5,591 bases of DNA from Comamonas sp. (lineage in GTDB: Bacteria; Pseudomonadota; Gammaproteobacteria; Burkholderiales; Burkholderiaceae_C), in contig JAFAIY010000181.1 in assembly GCA_019236485.1 (NCBI GenBank), positions 1 to 5,591 on the forward strand, written 5' to 3'. Of this stretch, positions 1 through 4,793 are shown one piece after another; the stretch's first letter is position 1, and the number at the start of each line of letters is the position of its first letter. Both the position numbers and the translations under genes were made by a program. Below the pieces are notes generated by a model that had not been told where the DNA came from, made no database searches, and was given only the letters and a program-made list of their open reading frames with translations.

Positions 1-172
1 GATTCCCGGCAACTGGAAACCCTATCTGGAAAAGCTGCCCAATGACCCCTGGGGCAATCCTTATCAGTATCTGAACCCCGGCGTGAAGGGAGCGATCGAC
101 ATCATGTCCTTCGGCGCCGATGGCAAGGCCGGCGGTGAGGGCAAGGACGCGGATATCGGCAGCTGGCAATAG
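1..172 (+). CDS. gspG: GspG, major pseudopilin of the type II secretion system (3' end only)
   Basis: The reading frame enters at base 2 and gives 56 C-terminal residues before TAG at 170-172; the N-terminus lies left of the window. GspG is the main subunit of the periplasmic pseudopilus, which assembles from the inner membrane and pushes folded substrates through the GspD secretin. The visible part carries the family signature: DPWGNPYQY (residues 15-23 of the fragment), then [16 protein letters not shown] and a terminal DADIGSW. In characterised GspG proteins this stretch forms the C-terminal calcium-binding loop that stabilises the subunit, and the acidic and Ser/Gly positions expected there are present. 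It is followed directly by gspH, the usual order. Identity is very secure; only the signal and N-terminal helix are unseen. Confidence 0.96.
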   Translation, partial: IPGNWKPYLEKLPNDPWGNPYQYLNPGVKGAIDIMSFGADGKAGGEGKDADIGSWQ

Positions 173-207
173 CCCGAGCGATTGATTTCACTGTGCGCGA
201 CCTTCTC

Positions 208-744
208 ATGGATCTGGCACATCCCTCCTTCGGGACGGCCAGTCAGGGCCTAAGCCGGCCGCGCAGCCCCGCAACGTGGGCTGCCGTCGCCCCCCCGAGG
301 GGAGGGCGCAAAGCGACTCAGGGGGGATTCACCTTGCTTGAATTGCTGGTCGTGATTTCCATCATGGCGCTGGCGACGGCCGGGGTGAGCCTGGCCATCC
401 GCGACAGCGGCGAGCAGCAACTGGAGCGCGAAGCCCAGCGCCTGGCCACGCTGCTGGAGTCGGCCCGCGCCCAAGCGCGCACCAATGGCGCATTGGTGAT
501 CTGGCGCCCCATGCCCCAGGGCTTTCGCTTCGAAGGCCTGCCCCAGGGCGTGAAGATGCCCAGCCAGTGGCTGCAGGCCGCCGTGCTGGTGCAGCCCGGA
601 ACGCCCGTGGTGCTGGGGCCTGAGCCGCTGATCCCGCGCCAGACCATCACCCTGTCGCTGCCGGACTCCGCGTCGCCGCCGCTGCAACTGGTGACCGACG
701 GCCTGCGCCCGTTCAGCGTGCAGAGTCTGCAGGTGCAGCGATGA
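208..744 (+). CDS. gspH: GspH, minor pseudopilin with a repeat-encoded long leader
   Basis: GspH is a minor pseudopilin of the T2SS pseudopilus tip. From ATG 208 the protein has 178 residues. The prepilin motif TQGG|FTLLELLVVISIM gives cleavage after Gly40, with mature residue 1 Phe and the conserved Glu at +5. A hydrophobic helix spans about 41-62, followed by the arm EREAQRLATLLESARAQA that is typical of GspH, and a beta-rich C-terminal domain. The mature part (138 residues) is normal in size. The leader is not: 40 residues from ATG 208, or 45 from in-frame GTG 193, against the usual 6-20. Most of it is encoded by the inverted repeat at 232-326. No ATG, GTG or TTG lies in frame between 208 and the cleavage site, so a short leader is not available with standard starts. 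Neither start has a clear Shine-Dalgarno site. The stop TGA overlaps the gspI start (ATGA). Confidence 0.93.
   Translation: MDLAHPSFGTASQGLSRPRSPATWAAVAPPRGGRKATQGGFTLLELLVVISIMALATAGVSLAIRDSGEQQLEREAQRLATLLESARAQARTNGALVIWRPMPQGFRFEGLPQGVKMPSQWLQAAVLVQPGTPVVLGPEPLIPRQTITLSLPDSASPPLQLVTDGLRPFSVQSLQVQR
232..326 (-). repeat. Hairpin-forming interspersed repeat, copy 1 (inverted), inside the gspH leader
   Basis: Read on the minus strand, bases 326 to 305 are identical over 22 bases to 1111-1132 of copy 2 (including CTGAGTCGCTTTGCGCC). The core continues through a C-run, G-run and CGACGGC to about 283. Further on, the CTGGCCGTCCC end of copy 2 (1178-1188) is matched by the complement of 232-242, so the copy reaches about 232. 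It contains a 7-bp stem, GCAGCCC 263-269 with GGGCTGC 278-284, and GTCG 286-289 pairs with CGAC 314-317. The whole element lies within the gspH reading frame, and its last GG (325-326) forms the first two bases of the Gly codon at the prepilin cleavage site. This type of C-run/G-run repeat is, from memory, common in Comamonadaceae genomes, normally between genes; no database was searched. Confidence 0.85.
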
Positions 745-1106
745 AGAAACGTCTGCCGCAGCAGGGCTTCACGCTGATCGAGGTGCTGGTCGCCGTAGGC
801 ATGGTGGCCGTGGCACTGCTGGCTGGCCTGCAGGCCAGCAACGCACTCACCCGCAATGCCCAGCGCCAGGCCGATACCATCCTGGCCCAGACCTGCGCCC
901 AGAACGAACTGGTGCGGCTGCGGCTGATCAACCAGATGCCCGCCGTTGGAGACAGCAGCCTCCCCTGTCAGCAACTGGGACGGCAGCTGCAGGTTCAGCT
1001 CAGCGTGCGCCCCACGCCCAACCCCAGCTTCAGGCGCGTCGACGCCCAGGTGTTTGCCGACTCGGCCCCCGTGCTGCGGGTCTCGACCATTGTGGGGCGG
1101 TATTGA
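741..1106 (+). CDS. gspI: GspI, minor pseudopilin
   Basis: GspI (121 residues) is thought to nucleate the pseudopilus tip by pairing with GspJ and GspK. The leader MKKRLPQQG is a classic short basic one of 9 residues, cut before FTLIEVLVAV, with Glu at +5 of the mature protein (Glu14). The hydrophobic helix covers about residues 10-32. The following TCAQNELVRLRL resembles the family's helical continuation. Two cysteines, Cys52 and Cys76, could form a periplasmic disulfide (inference). The ATG start overlaps the gspH stop and has an AGGTG Shine-Dalgarno at 731-735 with a 5-base spacer, the best start signal among the pseudopilin genes here. It is the only complete pseudopilin gene in the window without a repeat at its 5' end and serves as the internal control for normal leader length. 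The stop overlaps the possible gspJ start (TGATG). Confidence 0.96.
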   Translation: MKKRLPQQGFTLIEVLVAVGMVAVALLAGLQASNALTRNAQRQADTILAQTCAQNELVRLRLINQMPAVGDSSLPCQQLGRQLQVQLSVRPTPNPSFRRVDAQVFADSAPVLRVSTIVGRY

Positions 1107-1909
1107 TGCCCCCCCCTGAGTCGCTTTGCGCCTTCCCCCCAGGGGGGACGACGGCCTTTGCAGCGGGACGGCCCTTGCTGGCCGTCCCTGGCTTGGCTCA
1201 TGCCGGTTTTATGTCTCACCGACCTACTTCAGCTCCCCAAAAAAACCGGGGTCGAGGCTTCACGCTGATCGAGCTTCTGGTGGCAATGGCCGCCATGGCC
1301 TTGCTGGCCATCATGAGCTGGCGCGGGCTGGACGGCATGATCCGCACCCAGGAGAGCACCCGCATCCAGGGCGAGCAGCAGGCCGTGCTGCAGACCGTGC
1401 TGGCCCAGTGGAATGCCGACCTCAATGCGCTCATGCCGCTGGAAAACCGCCAGGTGCTGGACTGGGACGGCCAGGTGCTGCGCCTGACGCGCAAGAGCAG
1501 CGCCGCCATAGACACGGGCGCGCTGGTCGTGGCCTGGAGCCGCCGCAATGTGGACGGCCGGTTCCAGTGGCTGCGCTGGCAGTCGCTGCCGCTGCGCACG
1601 GCCAGCGAATGGAACGATGCCTGGACCCAGGCCGCGCAATGGGGGCGCAATCCGTCCAGCGACCAGACGCGCCGCGAAACCGTGCTGCTGCCTCTGGACC
1701 TCTGGCGCGTCTATTACTACCGCAGCAATGCCTGGACCAATCCGCAGTCCAGCGATGCCAGCAGCTCCGCCGGCGCCGCCACCGGCAACCATCTGCCCAC
1801 GGTGCCCGATGGCATACGCATAGAGCTCACGCTGCCGCCGGGCCGCGCCATGAACGGCATGCTGACCGTGGACTGGGTCAACCCGCTGCGCGCCAATAAC
1901 AGGTCATGA
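1106..1909 (+). CDS. gspJ: GspJ, minor pseudopilin; start uncertain (1106 or 1211)
   Basis: GspJ is a tip pseudopilin that binds GspI and GspK. The prepilin motif NRGRG|FTLIELLVAMAAM has Glu at +5, and the hydrophobic helix is followed by a mature domain containing AVLQTVLAQWNADLNAL, close to the family's Q-x-x-DL arm. Two starts are possible. ATG 1106 overlaps the gspI stop as TGATG, has weak GGGGCGG at 1094-1100, and gives 267 residues with a 51-residue leader translated through the repeat at 1109-1190. ATG 1211 gives 232 residues and a near-normal 16-residue leader (MSHRPTSAPQKNRGRG) but has no Shine-Dalgarno. I chose 1106 because its geometry matches gspK exactly; 1211 remains quite possible. 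A Ser/Ala-rich segment (SSDASSSAGAATG) near the C-terminus looks like a flexible loop. The stop overlaps the gspK ATG at 1906 (ATGA). Confidence 0.93.
   Translation: MPPPESLCAFPPGGTTAFAAGRPLLAVPGLAHAGFMSHRPTSAPQKNRGRGFTLIELLVAMAAMALLAIMSWRGLDGMIRTQESTRIQGEQQAVLQTVLAQWNADLNALMPLENRQVLDWDGQVLRLTRKSSAAIDTGALVVAWSRRNVDGRFQWLRWQSLPLRTASEWNDAWTQAAQWGRNPSSDQTRRETVLLPLDLWRVYYYRSNAWTNPQSSDASSSAGAATGNHLPTVPDGIRIELTLPPGRAMNGMLTVDWVNPLRANNRS
1109..1190 (+). repeat. Hairpin-forming interspersed repeat, copy 2, at the 5' end of gspJ
   Basis: The copy begins with eight C bases at 1109-1116, directly after the gspI stop and the ATG at 1106, and continues through the shared core GAGTCGCTTTGCGCC, a C6-A-G6 palindrome (1135-1147) and GACGACGGC. 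It ends with a perfect inverted repeat of 9 bp: GGGACGGCC 1165-1173 and GGCCGTCCC 1180-1188 with a 6-base loop. In RNA this would be a very stable hairpin between the gspI stop and the alternative gspJ start at 1211. No U-run follows, so it is not a classic intrinsic terminator. Confidence 0.88.
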
Positions 1910-2973
1910 CTCCCCCTATGTCGCTTCGCTCCTTCCCCCTGAGGGGGACGACGCCTTCGCCGCAAGGCGGCTCTTGCTCGGCGTCTCTCACCCGGGGCGC
2001 GCAAGTTACTGTCCGTCGCCAGCGCGGCGCCGCGCTGCTGGCCGCCATGCTGACCGTGGTGCTGGTGGCCACGCTGGCCTCGGCCGCGCTGTGGCAGCAG
2101 TGGCGCGACGTGGAAGTGGAAAGTGCCGAGCGCAACCGCGTGCAGGCCAACTGGCTGCTGCTGGGCGCGCAGGACTGGTCGCGCGTGGTGCTGCAGGAAG
2201 ACTCGCGCGCCAACCGCAACAATCCCATAGACCATCTGGGCGAGCCCTGGGCCGTGCCGCTGCAGGAAGCGCGGCTGTCCACCTTTCTCGCCGCCAAGAA
2301 CAATGTCAGCCAGGTCGACGATGGCCAGGCCGAGGTGCAGGACGCATTCCTGTCCGGCGAAATTGTCGATCTGCAGGCACGGCTGAACCTGCGCAATCTG
2401 CTGGGCAGCGCGGGCCAGACGGTGGTGGAGGAAGAGCTCAAGCCTTTCATCAGGCTGTTTGCGCGGCTGGGCCTGCCCGCCAGCGCGGTCCAGCAGATCG
2501 CCACGGCCCTGCAGCAGGCGGCGCGCGGCAAGGCGCAAGACGCGGCGCTGATGCCGCGCACCGTGCGCCAGCTGGTCTGGCTGGGCCTGGATCCGCGCCT
2601 GGTGGCCCGCATCGAGCCCTATGTCACCCTGCTGCCCGAACGCACCGCCGTCAACATCAATACGGCCAGCGCCGAGGTGCTGTATGCCAGCGCCCCCAAG
2701 CTGGACTGGTCCAGCGCCGGCCAGCTGGTGCAGCTGCGCGACGCCACGCCTTTCAAAACCCTGCAGGCCGCGGCCAAGGCGCTGGGCATTGCCGACGCCT
2801 TCGAGGGCAGCTCGCACTCGGTCACCACCGAGTATTTCGAGGCCCGCGGGCGCCTGCGGCTCGGCGACAACGTCTTGAGTCAGCGTTCGCTGCTGCAACG
2901 CAAGGACATGAATGTCACCACGCTGTGGCAGGAGCAGGCCGATTGGGGTATGCCCGCGGTTGTGTCGCCATGA
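1906..2973 (+). CDS. gspK: GspK, large minor pseudopilin with a repeat-encoded leader
   Basis: GspK is the large, bulky pseudopilin that caps the tip as part of the I-J-K complex. From ATG 1906 it has 355 residues. The cleavage region is VRRQRG|AALLAAMLTVVLVATL, after Gly41; as usual for GspK the +5 Glu is missing (Ala46). The membrane helix spans about 42-64. Family landmarks are DLQARLNLRNLL (155-166), a helical insert with an HhH/SAM-like character, and VNINTASAEVL (249-259). The mature part (314 residues) is of normal size. The leader is abnormal: 41 residues, or 37 from ATG 1918, mostly encoded by the repeat at 1909-1975. No other ATG, GTG or TTG is in frame before the cleavage site. AGGT at 1901-1904 is too close to 1906 and rather far from 1918, so the ribosome may rely on coupling to gspJ. 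Confidence 0.95.
   Translation: MTPPMSLRSFPLRGTTPSPQGGSCSASLTRGAQVTVRRQRGAALLAAMLTVVLVATLASAALWQQWRDVEVESAERNRVQANWLLLGAQDWSRVVLQEDSRANRNNPIDHLGEPWAVPLQEARLSTFLAAKNNVSQVDDGQAEVQDAFLSGEIVDLQARLNLRNLLGSAGQTVVEEELKPFIRLFARLGLPASAVQQIATALQQAARGKAQDAALMPRTVRQLVWLGLDPRLVARIEPYVTLLPERTAVNINTASAEVLYASAPKLDWSSAGQLVQLRDATPFKTLQAAAKALGIADAFEGSSHSVTTEYFEARGRLRLGDNVLSQRSLLQRKDMNVTTLWQEQADWGMPAVVSP
1909..1975 (+). repeat. Hairpin-forming interspersed repeat, copy 3, in the gspK leader
   Basis: The core at 1912-1955 matches copy 2 at about 36 of 44 positions by eye, including GTCGCTT, CCTTCCCCC and GGGGGACGACG. A CCCCC-TGA-GGGGG hairpin lies at 1935-1947, extendable by GTCG 1920-1923 with CGAC 1949-1952. 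A second small stem, GCCGC-AAG-GCGGC, occurs within 1959-1973. Beyond this the CTCTTGCTCGGCGTC stretch (1971-1985) still resembles the CCCTTGCTGGCCGTC arm of copy 2, so the true right end may lie nearer 1987. It has the same orientation as copy 2 and is translated in the same frame, inside gspK. It is the most diverged of the three copies. Confidence 0.83.
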
Positions 2974-3017
2974 CTCCTTGATGTCACATTGCTCTCATAG
3001 AATGCTGCATTCCCCCC

Positions 3018-4244
3018 ATGAGCACCTTGTTGATACAGCTGCCCGCGGAATACGCCAGTGCAGCCAGTGAATATTCCTACGTTCTGAGCAACGACGGCCA
3101 GCACGCCCAGCGCAGCGGTCGGGCTGCGGCGTCCCTGCTTCCCGCCATGGGCCGCGCCGGCCAGGTGGTGGCCGTGATCCCCATGGCACGCCTGTCCTGG
3201 CACGGCGTCACCCTGCCGCCTGGCCTGAATCCGCACAGCCGCAGACAGCAGCCGCGCGTGCGCGCCGTGCTGGACGGCCTGCTCGAAGAAAAACTGCTCG
3301 ACGACCCCGCCCAATTGCATCTGGCGCTGGCAGGCGATACCGCCGGCGAGCCAAGCTGGGTCGCAGCCTGCGACAAGGCCTGGCTGCAAGCCCATCTGCA
3401 GGCACTCGATGCCGCGGGCCATGGCGCCAGCCGCATCGTGCCCGAGCTATGGCCCACGGCCCAGCCGCAGCTGCTGCTTTGCGGCGATGTCGCCGATGCC
3501 CAGCTCTGCGCCACAGGCCTGGACGGCAAAGCCGGCCTGGCCAGGCTGCCGCTGCGGGCCGATGCGGCCCTGCTGCAAGCCCTACTCGGCGCCCTGCCCC
3601 AAGATCTGCCGCTGCTGGCCGAGCCCCAGCTCACGCCGACGGCCGAGACCCTGCAGCGCCCGGTCAGCATCCATACCAGCGCCCAGCGCCTGCTCGCGGC
3701 CAACGGCTTTGGCGGCGATCTGGCCCAGTTCGATCTGGACCTGGGCCACAGCACCCGTCTGCGCCGCCGCCTGCTCGATGCCTGGCAGAGCTTTGCCAAG
3801 GCGCCGCAGTGGCGCGCCGCACGCTGGGCAGCAGGCCTGGCCGTCGTGGCCCAGCTCGCGGGCCTGAACGCCTGGGCCGTGAAGGAAAACCGCGCCATCG
3901 CCCTGCGCCAGCAACAGGCCAGACAGGTCTTGCAGACCACCTTCCCGCAGGTGCCGGTGATTGTCGATGCGCCGGTGCAGATGCAGCGCGAGCTGGAAAT
4001 GCTGCGCAGCAACTCGGGCGCGCTCTCAAGCAGCGATCTCGAGTCGCTGCTGGGCGCCAGCGCCGCCATAGGCGGCATGTCCAATGCCAAGACCCTGCAA
4101 TATCAGGACAAGCAGCTGCGCATCTCCGGCCTGGAGCTCTCCGCGGAAGCTCTGGCCGATGCCCAGCAAGGCCTGGATGCGAGCGGCTTTGCGCTGCAGC
4201 GCGAAGCCAACGACCTGCTGCTCACCGCAAAGGCCAGACCATGA
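3018..4244 (+). CDS. gspL: GspL, inner-membrane platform protein of the type II secretion system
   Basis: GspL (408 residues) is a bitopic protein that recruits the ATPase GspE through its cytoplasmic domain and pairs with GspM in the membrane. Residues 1 to about 265 form the actin-like cytoplasmic domain; VVAVIPMARLSWHGVTLPPG (50-69) and RVRAVLDGLLEEKLLDDPAQL (80-100) match the family pattern. One transmembrane helix lies at about 268-288 (AARWAAGLAVVAQLAGLNAWA), preceded by basic residues as expected for a cytoplasmic N-terminus. The rest (about 289-408) is the periplasmic part with a coiled segment and a ferredoxin-like fold in known members. It starts 44 bases after gspK, the only sizeable break downstream of gspH. 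The ATG is preceded directly by six C bases and has no Shine-Dalgarno, so this start is the least well supported feature of the gene. It overlaps gspM by ATGA. Confidence 0.95.
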   Translation: MSTLLIQLPAEYASAASEYSYVLSNDGQHAQRSGRAAASLLPAMGRAGQVVAVIPMARLSWHGVTLPPGLNPHSRRQQPRVRAVLDGLLEEKLLDDPAQLHLALAGDTAGEPSWVAACDKAWLQAHLQALDAAGHGASRIVPELWPTAQPQLLLCGDVADAQLCATGLDGKAGLARLPLRADAALLQALLGALPQDLPLLAEPQLTPTAETLQRPVSIHTSAQRLLAANGFGGDLAQFDLDLGHSTRLRRRLLDAWQSFAKAPQWRAARWAAGLAVVAQLAGLNAWAVKENRAIALRQQQARQVLQTTFPQVPVIVDAPVQMQRELEMLRSNSGALSSSDLESLLGASAAIGGMSNAKTLQYQDKQLRISGLELSAEALADAQQGLDASGFALQREANDLLLTAKARP

Positions 4245-4777
4245 AACCGCAGCAGACTCTGGAACAAGCCCTGGCGCCACTGCGCCAGCGCTGGCAGGCC
4301 CTGGCCCAGCGCGAACAGAATATGCTGCTCGTCGCAGGCGCGATGGTGCTGCTGGCCCTGGTCTGGTGGATCGCTCTGGCGCCCGCACTGCACAGCCTGC
4401 GCACGGCCCCGGCACGCCATGCGGCGGCCGAGCGCGAGCTGCAGCAGATGCTGCAGCTGCAGGCCCAGGCCGAGCTGCTGCGCCAGCAGCCCCAGAACAC
4501 CGGCAGCGACGCCAAGACCCAGCTGCAGCAATCGCTGAGCGCCGAACTCGGCAGCAGCGCCCAGCTGCAATGGCTGGGCGGCCGCGCCCAGATCACGCTC
4601 ACCCATGCACCGGCCCCGGCGCTGGCCCGCTGGCTGGCCCAGGTCCGCGACAACAGCCATGCGGCCGTGGCCGAGATGAAACTCAACCGCCTCGCCAGCA
4701 GCGCCGAGGCCGAGGCCATCACCCGCTGGAGCGGCAGCCTGCTGCTGGACCTGCCCGGCATGGCCGAGTCCCGCTAG
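4241..4777 (+). CDS. gspM: GspM, inner-membrane platform protein of the type II secretion system
   Basis: GspM (178 residues) is the bitopic partner of GspL and helps to hold the assembly platform together. A short cytoplasmic N-terminus (1 to about 27) with LRQRWQALAQREQNML is followed by one transmembrane helix at about 28-46 (MLLVAGAMVLLALVWWIAL). A Gln/Ala-rich, likely coiled-coil stretch runs from about 51 to 86 (ERELQQMLQLQAQAELLRQQ). A compact periplasmic domain of about 100-175 contains LQWLGGRAQITL and ALARWLAQV, in keeping with the ferredoxin-like GspM fold in which hydrophobic and Trp positions recur. Length and topology are typical. The ATG overlaps the gspL stop (ATGA) and has AAGG at 4230-4233 with a 7-base spacer, a good Shine-Dalgarno inside the end of gspL. 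The assignment rests on topology, motifs and position, because GspM sequences diverge strongly. Confidence 0.93.
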   Translation: MKPQQTLEQALAPLRQRWQALAQREQNMLLVAGAMVLLALVWWIALAPALHSLRTAPARHAAAERELQQMLQLQAQAELLRQQPQNTGSDAKTQLQQSLSAELGSSAQLQWLGGRAQITLTHAPAPALARWLAQVRDNSHAAVAEMKLNRLASSAEAEAITRWSGSLLLDLPGMAESR

Positions 4778-4793
4778 CAGCGACCGTCCAGCG

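Noticed and set aside
1165..1188. Perfect 9-bp hairpin as an intrinsic terminator after gspI
   Set aside because: No T-run follows the stem, and the co-directional essential tip genes continue downstream. It is better explained as part of the repeat.
232..1975. The three repeats as a CRISPR array or insertion sequence ends
   Set aside because: The copies differ in orientation, are hundreds of bases apart with genes between them, vary in sequence and are not accompanied by a transposase or cas gene.
1717..2898. Long open frame on the minus strand (393 codons) opposite gspK
   Set aside because: It lies opposite gspK, whose family motifs are clear. The Gln/Ala/Arg-rich translation is typical of the complement of a GC-rich gene and shows no recognisable domain.
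2970..2983. ATGACTCC after gspK, resembling the ATGACTCC at the gspK start (1906-1913), as a repeat remnant or small gene
   Set aside because: Eight matching bases are too few, the C-run/G-run core is missing, and the small frame stops after three codons.
3449..4240. Extension of the gspM frame upstream through gspL
   Set aside because: This part is the +1 shadow of gspL and is rich in Arg, Pro and Ala. The GspM family start at 4241 has a good Shine-Dalgarno and the usual ATGA overlap.
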